Of a stretch of 64,000 bases of DNA, positions 22,725-34,118 are shown piece after piece (the first letter of the stretch is position 1; each line of letters begins with the position of its first letter). This stretch comes from Ziziphus jujuba (Eukaryota > Streptophyta > Magnoliopsida > Rosales > Rhamnaceae). The notes under the pieces were generated by a model. That model had not been told where the DNA came from, ran no database searches, and was given only the letters and a program-made list of their open reading frames with translations. Where the stretch lies: NCBI RefSeq assembly GCF_031755915.1, contig NC_083383.1, positions 433,501 through 497,500 of the forward strand, given 5' to 3'. The translations under genes and the position numbers were made by a program.

Positions 22725-23213
22725 CCTCTGGCACTCCATAATTTTAACATATTTTCTTAGGCACTACTCAATACACCTCACGTGCATGCAATCATCTGCT
22801 CCTCTGCAAAAAATTTAACATAACTTTTCAATTTTAACATGCAATCCTTATACAGAGTAATTAAATTATTTTACCATACAACCGTTACCTCACAAAGTAT
22901 TGCATCTAATTTTAGATATAAAAACAAAAAGAAATTTTAGACATTTTAATAAAAAAATATTATTCCAGTATATTTTTGTTCACAGTATATATAATCTTTG
23001 TTTAAAAATAATATAAGATGCCATGATATGCATACTATCATCGTCTTTTGTGTCAACTTTATTGTATGTTGAGGCTGCTTAGCTAATGCAGTGATAATTA
23101 ATATGTATGTATGTATGGTTGTTGCCATTACAGTTTATGAAATAACAACTTTATATTACATTTATGATATACTATTATTATGTATGTAACCATAATATGT
23201 ATGTAACCAGGGG
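22725..23213. repeat. repeat family R, block 4 (partial)
   Basis: Resumes with CTCCATAATTTTAACATATT and one CATGCATG-type sub-block, then decays after about 23010. 23010-23213 shows no gene and no clear repeat. Confidence 0.6.
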
Positions 23214-23765
23214 TGGAGCCTTATAGACCAAGATCTTTTTTCTTAAAAAAAATTTACAATAAAAAATTGTAAAATAATACACTTTATCGTAACGAAAAAT
23301 AAAAATCTTATATTTTAAATTTAACAAAACCATATAAAAAATCCATGTAATAAATATAATAACCTATTTAAAATAATAAAAAAATTTATTGTAAATTTAA
23401 ACTATGATTTATGGTAGGTGTGGAAATTTTGCTAAAATGAATTAATTACCCAACCTAGCCACTAGACAGATCCAGAGTTCTTTATTTGTAAGCATGTAAA
23501 TTGATATATATATTTATATGTGTGTGTGTATGTGTGTAAGATATTGATATAGTAATTAATGCCCAATTACTTGTGTTTCCACTTATTTATAGCTATCTGT
23601 CACGCGCCTAACTAATGCTCGATGTGCAACACTAGCATAAATTTTCTATATATATATATATATATATATAAGAAGATAAATAGTTTTGAAAGACAATGAA
23701 CAATTGAGCTATTTTCTTTGGTACCTGCTTAAAAAATATAGTAACTAAGCTAGCAGATCCAAAGC
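23214..23765. other. AT-rich spacer with microsatellites
   Basis: 23320-23390 repeats part of 18830-18895. TG and TA simple repeats lie at 23517-23540 and 23650-23672. Nothing coding is seen. Confidence 0.5.
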
Positions 23766-24491
23766 ATGGCCACTGACGGTTTGTTCACATCTGGCCAAAT
23801 TTTCAACGGCATTGGAAACATTATAGAGTATAAAGGGGAGCACAAAGATTGGTTTGGTGGCACCATAAATGTTCCATACCCACCAAAAGTTGGCACTTGA
23901 GAGCAGCATTCATTTCTTCATCTGAACGCTCTTAAACATCCTACTCATTCATCAGGGGGCATCATCTATCGTGGCGTGAATGATAAGGGATGAGAGATTC
24001 AATAGATTATGGCGTGGGACAATCGAGCCGATGTCACAGAAAATCTAGTAACTATATAATTAAGCTAGCAAGCTAATATATATTATATTTAAATTAATAC
24101 TGTACTGGTTTACGTCTCTGCTTGTCCTTGTATGTATAATCATGCCTGCATGCATTTAGCATTTAGATTTTAGACACACGATCATATGAATATAAGCTAT
24201 TAGTTTACTAGTTTTATCAAATTCATTATTTGTCATTTCAACCCAAAAAGAAAAATAAAATTATTGTGAGACATATATAATTGTATTTATACGTTCTTAT
24301 ATATTTAAATGTAGGTATACACCGAAGTCCGCGCACCAGCTAAGGTTGACTAGGATGTGATAGAACAAAAGCTGGCTATTAATCAAAACTCTAGCAGCTA
24401 TGATGGATGCTTGGCCCATGTATCAATTACTGATGGCAATTTCTCTGAAATTCGAGCAGTAGTCACGCCGAAGTCCAAAAGCAAGAACTAG
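23766..24491 (+). pseudogene. 23-kDa jasmonate-induced protein (JIP23)-like pseudogene
   Basis: Two exon-like parts, 23766-24047 and 24315-24491, separated by a 267-bp intron with intact GT-AG ends. The reading resembles the C-terminal two thirds of JIP23-type plant proteins: a GIIYRGVND segment, MAWDNRADVTEN, then VYTEVRAP and YDGCLAHVSI. Four in-frame stops lie at 23898-23900, 23991-23993, 24003-24005 and 24351-24353. Each stands where the family alignment suggests tryptophan. The N-terminal third is missing; the ATG at 23766 is only the first Met in frame. It sits inside repeat family R. Family assignment is from memory of the motif pattern. Confidence 0.65.
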
Positions 24492-26460
24492 TTTACCAGC
24501 TGGCATTGGTCATTATTATTATTTTTGAATCATAAAGATACATAATTTTTAGTTCGTGAGCAGCGATATATATGTAGGTAACTGATATTTCATTAGAAAT
24601 TATTATTTTATATTATTTTTATTCATAATATAAGTATTTTTTATTTAAAATAATATAACATGTTAAATAAAATTAATTCAATCGATAAATTATTTATATT
24701 TATAATTTAAAAATTATAAATTTTAAATATGAGACATGGAAAAAATTATGATAAATAATGAAAATGAACACAGTGTGAGAAGGAAGAAAATTCTAACATA
24801 TTTTCTTGGTCACCACACCTCACATGCATGCACTCCAATGCTCCTCGGGCACTCCTTAATTCAAAAAATGTTTTTTTTTTTTTAACATATTTTCTTGGAC
24901 ACTAGTTAAGATGCCTCACATGCATGCACTCCACTGCTCCACTGGCACTTCATAATTTTAACATATTTTCTTGGGCACTACTCACTACACTTCACGTGCA
25001 TGCAATCCAAATTTTAACATAACTTTTCAATTTAATAAATCTTAGTACCATATTGTATTAGCTAATTTGTTGATGCAACCATCTCGAACACTTATACAAA
25101 GTAATGAATTATTTTACTATACAACCATCACCTCACAAAGTATTGTATCTAATTTTACATATGAAAAAAATATATATATTATCAAAAAATAAAAAATATC
25201 TTGTGTACTTTTTTTTTTTTATAACAAAGATGTATAGATCATTATTTTTTATTTTTTTTTGAATTATAGAGATGGATAATTTTTAGTTCCTAAACCTCGG
25301 CATATATGAATATAATTGATATTTCATTAGAAAATATATTATTTTAATATATTTTTATTCATAATATATATTTTTATTTAAAATAATATAAAATATTAAA
25401 TAAAATTGATTTGATCGTAGATCATTTATATTTATAATTTAAAAATTATAAATTTGATAGATGACAAAGAAAGAGAAATTATTATAAAAGATTAAAAGAA
25501 ATACAGCGAGATGGAAAAAAATTCTAACATATTTTCTTGGATACTGCTCATCGCACCTCGCACACATGCACTCCACTGCTCCCCTGGCACTCCATAACTT
25601 TAATATATTTTCTTGGATACTACTCAAGACACCTCACGTGCATGTACTCCACTGCACTAATATTAACATATTTTTAATATAATTTTTCAATTTAATTAAT
25701 CTTAGTGTCATATTTTATTAGCTAATTTGTTGATACAACCAGTTCGAAAACTTATACAAAGTAGTTAAGTTATTTTAGTAAGTTAATAAAATATTGTATC
25801 TATTTTTAGATTTGAAAAAAAAAAAAACAATTATCAGAAAATAAAATATGGCATCTGTACCTTTTTTTTTTTTTTTTGGTTAACAAAGATGAATAGTTCA
25901 TTATTATTTTTTTTTTTAATAATAAAGATGCATAATTTTTAGTTCATGAGTGGCGATATATATGTAGGTAACTGATATTTCATTAAGAAATATTATTTTA
26001 AATTATTTTTATTCATAATATAAGTATTTTTTATTTAAAATAATATAACATGTTAAATAAAATTAATTCAATCGTTAAGTTATTTATATTTATAATTTAA
26101 AAATTTTAAATTTTAAATATGAGACATGGAAAAAATTATTATAAATAATGAAAGTAAACAGAGTGTGAGAAGGAAGAAAATTCTAATAAATTTTCTTGGT
26201 CACCACACCTCACATGCATGCACTTCAATGCTCCTTGGGCACTCCATAATTCAAAACATATTATCTTTCTTTCTTTTTCACATATTTTCTTGGACACTAG
26301 TCAAGATGTCTCACATGCATGCACTCCATTGCTCCATTAGCACTTCATAATTTTAACATATTTTCTTGAGCACTACTCACTACACTTCACGTGCATGCAA
26401 TCCAAATTTTAACATAACTTTTCAATGTAATTAACTTTTGTACTATATTGTATTAGCTAA
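24492..26460. repeat. repeat family R, blocks 5-7, head to tail
   Basis: Three consecutive copies. The TTAGCTAATTTGTTGA-type marker occurs near 25070, 25720 and 26455, a period of about 665-735 bp. Each copy has an AT-only core and ends in two or three roughly 76-bp sub-blocks (TTTTAACATATTTTCTTGG...CATGCATGCACTCC...GGCACT; sub-block starts at 24880 and 24956 for example). Open frames at 25439 and 26126 fall inside the repeats and look like chance. Confidence 0.75.
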
Positions 26461-26469
26461 TTTGTCGAT

Positions 26470-26640
26470 GCAACCACCCCAACCCGTAACCCCCAACTCC
26501 AAACCCCTAAACCCCAAACCCCAAACCCTCAACGCCAAACCCCAAACCCCAAACCGTAAACCCTAACCCTAAACCCTTGACCCTTTAACCCAAAACTCTA
26601 ACCCCCGACCACAAACCCCAAACCCCTAACCCTAAACCCT
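26470..26640. repeat. degenerate telomere-like repeat, left
   Basis: Variants of the plant telomere unit CCCTAAA (CCCCAAA, CCCTAAC, CCGTAAA and others) fill this stretch. Variation is high, so it is an old interstitial tract, not a chromosome end. Confidence 0.8.
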
Positions 26641-27380
26641 TATACTCTAAGCTCTAGATCCTAAACCCTTAGAGTTTTGTGGTTATGGTTCAGGGTTCAG
26701 GTTTCATTTATGATTTACATTTTATTTAAGGTTTATACTCTAGGGTCTAGATCTTAAACCCCTAGAGGTTTAGTGGTTATGGTTGAGGGTTCAGGTTTCA
26801 TTTACAGATTACTTTTTATTTAGGGTTTATACTTTAGGGTCTAGATCCTAAACCTTTAGGAGTTTAGTGGTTACGGTTCAGGGTTCAGGTTTTATTTACG
26901 ATTTACTTTTCACTTAGGGTTTATACACCAGGGTCAAGTTCCTAATCCTTCAGGGGTTGAGTGGTTACGGTTCAGGGTTTAGGTTTCATTTTTGATTGAC
27001 TTTTCATTTAGGGTTCATACTCTAAGGTCTAGTTCCTAAACCTTTAGGGGTTTGGTGGTTACGGTTCATTTAGGGTTCATACTCTAGGGTCTACTTCCTA
27101 AACCTTTAGGGGTTTAGTGGTTACGGTTCAGGGTTCAGGTTTCATTTACGATTTACTTTTCATTACGGTTCATACTCTAGGGTCTACTTCCTAAACCTTT
27201 AAGGGTTTAGTGGTTACTGTTCAGGGTTCAGGATTCATTTACGATTTACTTTTCATTTAGGGTTCATACTCGAGGGTCTACTTCCTAAACCTTTAGGGGT
27301 TTAGTCATTACGATTCAAGGTTCAGGTTTCATTTTCGGTTTACTTTTCATTCAGGGTTTATACTCTACAGTGTAGATAGT
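26641..27380. repeat. 94-bp tandem repeat
   Basis: The phrase (T/C)ATACTCTAGGGTCTA recurs at 26641, 26733, 26828, 26922, 27016, 27078, 27171, 27265 and 27359. That gives steps of 92-95 bp apart from one shortened unit of 62 bp. Each unit contains CCTTTAGGGGTTTAGTGG, GGTTACGGTTCAGGGTTCAGG and TTCATTTAGGG, so it is itself rich in telomere-like GGGTTTA words. Confidence 0.88.
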
Positions 27381-27440
27381 AAACCCTAAACCCTAAAACC
27401 CTAAAACCCTAAACCTTCAACCCTAAACCCTCAACCCTTG
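27381..27440. repeat. telomere-like repeat, right
   Basis: AAACCCTAAACCCTAAAACC and variants; closer to the canonical CCCTAAA unit than the left tract. It closes the 94-bp array on the right. Confidence 0.8.
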
Positions 27441-28520
27441 CTTTTGTTCTATAAAAAAAAATGGATTCCCCAGTCAAACAAACTGGTCTAGAATCAATCA
27501 GTTGTATGTCCGCATTTTATTAACGAAGGAAAGCTGGGAATTTTGAATCTAGCATTTCGATGATCAACTGCCTGGCCCTCTGTTGGTAACAATCTACGGT
27601 CAAGGTCAATCCCTGAGGTGAATCTGGATCTGTCTTTCATTGTTTGCTATGTTTGAGATAGAAAATTCAATCTTTTGTGTCAATTTGATGGGTTAGAATC
27701 AATAAAGGTTGTTAATTTCTTAATTATGTTGAAGTTTTGAAGCATCCCATCGAAGCCTCTTATTTGGAGTCAGGATAAGCAAGATAAGCCCATGACATGA
27801 AACCAAGACAGCCACATAAGATCACGCAAGGCCACTTCAAAGCACCAACATGACCAAGCTTTAATATATGGAATGCCAACGCTTGCTAGCGAGCTACTGC
27901 CATAGAGAAGGCATGCCCATGCACTAACCAATGATGAACACACCACTTACAAGTGCCATCATTCCTTGTACCAGTCTCATTGTCATGTGCACACCATTCT
28001 TGGGTGTGAGCACGCCACCAATCAATCTCCTTGGCATGGCCATGCTACCACCAAGCATGCCCTGCATCTAGCAACCCTATTTAATGGCGTGTGCACACCA
28101 AAATTGAGGGTGGGCATGCATAAGCATTAATGAATTAGGTTTAGATTAATCTTAAAGAAGAAGACATTTGGAGAGAAAGTTTTGGATTTTGAGAAGCTTA
28201 AAGAACCTGAAAGATTGGAGCTTGAAGAAATTCACAATTGTAGTATTCTCTACACTCTCATCTCTTCTTAATTTGTATTTGGGAATTGCTAGTGGATTTA
28301 TTGTATTAAACATGCATTTGTCTATGGATTCTTATATGGTATTGATTTTGGACTGGCCTATAATTATGTTTAGCTAGATTTCTATCTAGAGGATGATGTA
28401 GACTTCATCAAAACTATATTTATGATTGTTGGATGTTTAAAAATAAAATTTTCTTTCCAAGTATTTGTGTTTCTTTTTGTTTATTGAATTTATGTCTCTA
28501 ATTGATTGGGAAATTGATAA
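27441..28520 (+). other. unclassified, possible LTR-type retroelement fragment
   Basis: 27780-28390 looks like a plant LTR: a repetitive CA/GC-rich upstream part, a TATTTAATGG box near 28080, then a transcribed-looking stretch. No matching second copy, primer site or coding region is in the window, so this is a weak call. The 69-codon frame 28168-28377 has no known domain. Confidence 0.25.
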
Positions 28521-30093
28521 AATGTTGATTAAAATTATGAATTAAGTCTTGGAAAGGATTAATTTGTAATTTGGTAACGTTCTAATTAAGTTCAAACTTT
28601 GGTTCCGATTGAGTTCGGAAGGCCAATTGAAGGATTTCCTACAAAAAGAAACAAAACAAACAAAAATTTCTAAAAGCATGCAAATAAACAAACAAAAACT
28701 TCCAAAAAAAACACAAATAAATAAGTTAGTGAGTAAAATTCTCATTAATCAATGGGGTCCTAACATTATCTATTCAACATTCTTTTCTTTTTTTAGCTCT
28801 CCTTTCATGAGCCAAAAATAGGTTCAATTATTTGTTTAGCCATTCTTATTATATAATATATACATATATTTGTAACTCCAAAATTTTGATTGAAATTGCA
28901 ACATTCCGATTTTGAATTACTTTTTTCTGACTCTCTAAAGGAGCTTGATAATATTTTACTTGTATTTCCAAATGTTTTTCAAAATTTTAGTTTTAGGATG
29001 GACAAAGTATATTTTAGGGTTGAAAACAAAAAATTATAGGAAAATGCTTTTCTTGTATGAAGGTATATGTGTGAACATGTGCAAATTATTTTATTTATAC
29101 ACTAAGAAAATTGTTTTAATTTTTAAACATATATCTTTGTAAATATATACAGTGGGATTAAAATTTGTATTTTATCTATTGATTATTGTGGAAGACCAAA
29201 ATTTTATAAGGTGCATGCATATACTCCTACTGGTTATGTTGTTTATATTTGATTCTTTTTTTCTAAGGTGTGAATGCTAATTATTGGCTTGGGTGCTGAA
29301 TTTACCGATTCCATTGTAATTTATGTAACTCAAGTGAGTGTACATGTGGTTAAAGTAAATGATACGGAACTTATTGGTTTAAATTAAAACAAAAGCGTAT
29401 GATCATCAGTGCTTAACTAAATAGAGATAACAGAAAATAATTTTTGGGAATAATTAACAGGCTTTATGGTTTGTGCATCACTATGTGTGTGGAAGGGAGG
29501 GAGGGGAGTACTCTTATGTGATGAAGAATATTAGAGTAAAACTTATTATTACTGAATAATAATAATAATGGAGTAATTTGAAACCAATTAGATTGCACTA
29601 GGTTTAAGCCAAGCTGTTCGCAACAACTTTGTTATTAGATTTAAAAGGCTAAATCGTAAGTGGAAGCGGTTATAATGAAGTGGTTTGAAGCTTTCTAGTC
29701 TTTTGACACTTGTAGGGAAAAACAAGAAGACGAATAGCCTTAGTAAATTTATGGTTAAGTTCAAATTACGTTCAAAACCTTTAGCTTTGAGATGTTTAGG
29801 TTGTAAATAACATCTCTCTTCATTGTCATAAGGTATTTTTTTAGTTGCTTTGCAATATGGTCGACCATTTTGTTTTATATCTTAATTGAACATGGTTCCT
29901 TATGTTGTATTGTTTTCCATTGAATTCAATATTATCTTTTCATAATTATCGATAATTATTTTGCACAGATTATTGGACTTCCATTGCAATGTTTAAGGCC
30001 TCAAAGTTCCTTTCAAGTGGGTGTTCAGTTTTGTTTTGTTTTTGCTTTTTAGGCAACTGATGTGATATAAATGCACTGCCTATGGTTGGATAA
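28521..30093. other. AT-rich region without a supported gene
   Basis: Only short open frames without known motifs. The last stretch (about 29940-30093) lies just upstream of the topoisomerase I pseudogene start. It may be its former 5'UTR, with a possible intron acceptor at 30052 (TTTTTGCTTTTTAG). Confidence 0.4.
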
Positions 30094-30969
30094 ATGGCAG
30101 TCGAGACTTCTGCTAAACCGAACTTGGTAAATGATTATGATAATGATGATGGGCCCATAATTTTTAAAAGGACTATTCCTCATCCAAACTGAACCAACTA
30201 AACTCAGAAGAAGTAAAGAAAATATCTTCACAAAGCCATGATTTATAGATGGGAAGGTTGATATTTGATGTACATTCTTCAATGGCTTGAACTCCAATAT
30301 AATCAAGGCTAAGGTGATTTCATGTACTAAGGCATCAGCTGCTATATGTCCCATGGCCAGCCCAAAATCTTCTACTTTGTCTGCAAAGGCATTGGCATTG
30401 ACATTACCAGTAAATACTAAATGTAATAGTGACTCTGAAGATTCCGAAGATGATAAACCTTTAAGTGCCAGGCTGAAGGTGAACTTTAACCATGCCAATA
30501 AAGGGATTGGAAAATCAATTCCTGGTTCATCACTGTCATCATTGTCAAAGAACATTGTGGAAGACCTTTAGAAGACTTAGACAATGAACCTTTATCGTCA
30601 AGGTTTCAAATGAAGTCTAATGCAGGAACGTTGGGTTGTAAGCCTTACAATCCTGATGTGGAAAGGCCTGTAGTTACAAATAATCAGCATAGTGGTTCCA
30701 CCATGACAAATAGACAGACAAAAAAAAAAAAAAAACTTCAGCCAACTTAACTAAGAGACCTCTAGATAAAGACAATTCCTCTAGTCTGTCTTTGGTTAGA
30801 AAGCCAAAGCTTTCAAGTTCGCCTACACTGATGAAATGTAAACAGGTACCAGTCAAAGCATAAACAAAGGCAGAACATGATGATTACATTCCTATTTCCC
30901 TAAGAATAAAGAAATCACCTACATTGGATAGTAAATTGTCTGCCACTAAGAAAGTGGTTGTAAGAAAAA
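30094..30969 (+). pseudogene. TOP1: DNA topoisomerase I, N-terminal part (dead)
   Basis: Starts at ATG 30094 with MAVETSAKPNLVNDYDNDDG, the N-terminus of plant type IB topoisomerase. A stop at 30190-30192 and frame loss follow. 30287-30571 again reads the charged, Ser-rich N-terminal domain (SDSEDSEDDKPLSARLKV, NHANKGIGKSIPGSSLSS). Further frames to 30969 give KRPLDKDNSSS, YIPISLRIKKSPTLDSKLS and KKVVVRK. The reading then runs into the LTR of a copia element at 30970. The N-terminal domain directs nuclear location and is not catalytic. No intact frame links these parts. Confidence 0.85.
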
Positions 30970-31492
30970 TGGGAATATAATATATGTGTATATACATGTG
31001 GATCTACAAATGTAAATAAAATTTACAAAACTCAATAAAATAAAATTAAGAACCTGAATGTCCTTAGCTTTAATCTGCTAGTTGAAAAATGGTCCGAGGC
31101 CTGTGTGGTACCACAGTTTCCTTAGGATAATTTCCATCCCACCAGTGCAAGTGTTTTTCAATGGCAGTCTCCTATGATACAACGGATTCGAAATCTCAAG
31201 CAAAACACAACCTGGATTTCCCTCAAACTTTCAGAGTACCTGATCTTTACCACACTCACTAACCAAAAATATGCAGAAAACACATTTTTCTCTATTATTT
31301 CAAAAACACACATGAGGGAGTCTAGGATTAAGAAAAATTCACACAAAATCAATTATTTCCTTCTTTCTTCTTTCTTTCCTTATTCCAAAACCCAAAAACG
31401 GCAAACCAATAAAACTCATTTAAGACCCATTAATGAATTAAAGCCCATGAAAGTCAAAATCATTAAAATTCAAAACATTTCAAATGTTTACA
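30970..31492 (-). repeat. copia element 1 left LTR (3' LTR)
   Basis: 523 bp. The inner edge is set by the polypurine tract 31493-31500. It shares its first 150 bp with 36720-36869, and parts with the LTRs of copia element 2 (CAAATGTTTACA versus TGTAACATTTG). Confidence 0.85.
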
Positions 31493-31500
31493 ATCCCCCA

Positions 31501-32266
31501 CATGAATGATTTGACTACTATATAATGCAAGACTTTGGTGGTAAAGCTTTGCAGTTGGAACCTGTATAGGATAGGCAGATGTTACTCTTTGAACCTTCCT
31601 TTGTGAGACTATATCTTTTTTACTGACTAATGGTAGATGCGATATCTTTGAACCATTTCATCGTTTGTGTAAATGATAACATAGTTCACACAGATTCCTT
31701 CCTGGTATAGTTTAGTTCTCACTGTTGTGTTCATTTTGTCCTTGAACACCTACTTGACTCTGCGAGAGTCTCTAAAGAATTGGGCCCTCAACAATTCTCC
31801 TTTGAAGCGGCCATTCTTCTCTCTCACATAGGTGATTCCTTTTTTCAAATGTAATCAGCATCACTATGCAAAGATTACAAAACACACTTATAGGAATCAT
31901 TAAAAGCATACGTTATGCTTAATCTCTTTCAATCACTATTTCATCATAGGAATGGGCAGAGGATTAACCCCATAGTGATCCATTCCAGTCTTTACAATTG
32001 CATTGTCCCATTGAACCTAGATCTTGGGATCTCCAGTCAACGAGGTTGGGTTCCCATTGTATCGACTTTACATACAAACTTTAATCCCATTCCCCTCGAT
32101 GATTTCTCAACTAATTCTCTATTTAACCCTTTGGTTAGCACACCGCAACGTTATCTTTAGACTTTACATAGTCTATTGAGATTAATTATCTAATGGAATT
32201 ATGTCTACGACAAATGTGTCTAGATTTTCCATTATACATCACATTCTGTGCCCTGCCAATCGCAGA
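31501..32266 (-). other. copia element 1, end of RNase H and 3' untranslated region
   Basis: Matches 45780-46540 of element 2 inverted, including the RNase H tail (frames broken by stops) and the non-coding region before the polypurine tract. The plus-strand frame 31915-32160 is a shadow. Confidence 0.7.
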
Positions 32267-33280
32267 TTAACTATCACAATGTATACTTATTGCTGGCATA
32301 GGTTTCGACCATCTTGGAATGTCCTCCAAAAATTGGCATAGCCATTTTGTCTCTTTACCACATTTATCTAATGCGATGAACTCAGATTCCATCGTGGATC
32401 GAGCTATTACTGTTTGTTTTGAGGACTTCCATGTCACAGCTGCACCAGCTAATATAAATACATAGACACTAATGGATTTTGAATCTTTGATATCCAATAT
32501 CCAGTTAGCATCATTGTATCCTTCTAATACACCTGGATATCTCATATAATGCAATCTGTATCCACGAGTATATCGTAAGTATCTTCTTACTCTAACGATT
32601 CCTTTCCAATGATCATCATTTAGATTACTCGTGTATCTACTTAGTCTACTTATAGCATAGGCTAAGTCTGGTCTTGTACAATTCATTAGGTACATCAAAC
32701 TTCCATCTACAGGTGTTCTGGCTATATTAGTATCATCTTTACTAAAATTAGCCAGTATTTTATCTACATAATTCGCTTGACTAACAATGATTCCATTCAA
32801 AGTCCTAGTGATTTTCATTCCTAAAATCACATCAGTAAGTCCTATATCCTTCATGTCAAATTTGGAATTTAACATGGCTTTCGTAGTTCGGATCATATTA
32901 TCGTCACTACCTACTATGAGTATGTGATCTACATACAAACAAGGAATGACATATCCATTCTCAGTATCCTTTACATAGATACACTTGTCACACTTATTTA
33001 TCTTAAATCCATCACTTAGCATGGCATTATCAAATTTTTGATGCCATTGCTTCGGAGCTTGTTTAAGTCCATCCAAGGACTTCACCAATCTACAGACTTT
33101 CTTTTCTTGTCTTGGAGTAGAGAAACCCTCGGGTTGCACCATGTAGATATCTTCATCTATATCTCCATTAAGAAAGGCTATTTTCATATCCATTTGATGT
33201 ACTTCTAGATCTCGTAATGCAGCGATCGCCAGTACCATCCTTATGGAATTTATTCTCATCGCAGGAGAATAAGTATCCAA
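32267..33280 (-). CDS. copia reverse transcriptase-RNase H (element 1, catalytic residue lost)
   Basis: 337-residue open frame. RT part: [62 protein letters not shown]. At the catalytic site the usual YVDD reads YVDH (codon 32924-32926, CAC instead of GAC in element 2). RNase H follows ([35 protein letters not shown]). Compared with element 2 (45290-45380), about 22 codons are absent in frame after RTPVDGS. The N-terminal RT residues upstream (33281-33670) survive only in shifted frames. This copy should not reverse transcribe. Confidence 0.9.
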   Translation of the reverse strand: MDTYSPAMRINSIRMVLAIAALRDLEVHQMDMKIAFLNGDIDEDIYMVQPEGFSTPRQEKKVCRLVKSLDGLKQAPKQWHQKFDNAMLSDGFKINKCDKCIYVKDTENGYVIPCLYVDHILIVGSDDNMIRTTKAMLNSKFDMKDIGLTDVILGMKITRTLNGIIVSQANYVDKILANFSKDDTNIARTPVDGSLMYLMNCTRPDLAYAISRLSRYTSNLNDDHWKGIVRVRRYLRYTRGYRLHYMRYPGVLEGYNDANWILDIKDSKSISVYVFILAGAAVTWKSSKQTVIARSTMESEFIALDKCGKETKWLCQFLEDIPRWSKPMPAISIHCDS

Positions 33281-33674
33281 ATAATCAAGGCCTTTTTGTT
33301 TGCTTGTATCCTTTAATTACAAGCCTTGCCTTGTATTTATCGATAGTTCCCTCTGCTTTCATCTTCCTTTTAAAAATCCATTTGTAACCTAAAGGCTTAC
33401 AACCTAGAGGAAGATCTAGTAACTCCCAAGTGTGATTCTGTAAGATAGAATTTATCTCACTTTTTACAGTTGCTTTCCATAAATTCCCTTCAGGAGAATT
33501 TATAGCCTCTTAGAAGCTTTGAGGTTCACTTTCTAGCATATACCTAAGAAAATCCAGACCGTAGGATTTTTCCGTTCTTACTCTCTTGCTATGTCTAAGC
33601 TCAACCTTATTCTCAATATCAGTTTCTTGTTCTTTATCACTATCATGATTATCTTCAGCGATAGTATCATAAGT

Positions 33675-34016
33675 TCATTTCGACAAACTCGGTCCTTCTT
33701 CCACTTTATACAGAAAAATATTTTCAAAAAATGATGCATTTCTTGATTCCATTATCGTATTCTTATGCATATCAGGAATTTTTGACTTATACATGAGAAA
33801 TCGATATGCACTACTATTTTGTGCATATCCTATAAAGATGCAATCAACTGTTTTAGGACCTATCTTCACTCTCTTTGGAGTTGGTACCACAACTTTGGCT
33901 AGACACCCCCACACTCGTAAGTAATTATAGGAAGGTTGTCTTCCTTTCCATAATTCGTAGGGTGTCTTTACTTGATCCTTTCGGGGCACCTTATTTAAAA
34001 GGTCGTTTGCCGACAA
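33675..34016 (-). pseudogene. copia integrase C-terminal fragment (element 1)
   Basis: 113-codon frame with NDLLNKVPRKDQVKTPYELW, GRQPSYNYLRVWGCLAKV and VDCIFIGYAQNSSAYRF, the integrase C-terminal GKTPYE and FIGY hallmarks. It is separated from the integrase core by stops at about 34020-34118. Confidence 0.85.
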
Positions 34017-34118
34017 AACGGCTTCCCCCCATAAGTTCTACGATACTCCAGAACTTATCAGCGTTGCATTCATCATTTCTTTTAAAGTTCTATTTTTCCG
34101 TTCAGCCACACCATTCGA

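Noticed and set aside
22350..22760. Plus and minus frames rich in Phe or Lys
   Set aside because: Produced by T/A homopolymers in the MULE-like MITE.
26470..27440. True chromosome end
   Set aside because: Units are degenerate and unique-type DNA with genes continues on both sides.
27480..27700. Possible organelle DNA insertion
   Set aside because: Looked more GC-balanced than its surroundings, but I recognise no plastid or mitochondrial gene.
30049..30555. 168-codon minus-strand frame
   Set aside because: Antisense to the TOP1 N-terminal remnant; no known domain.
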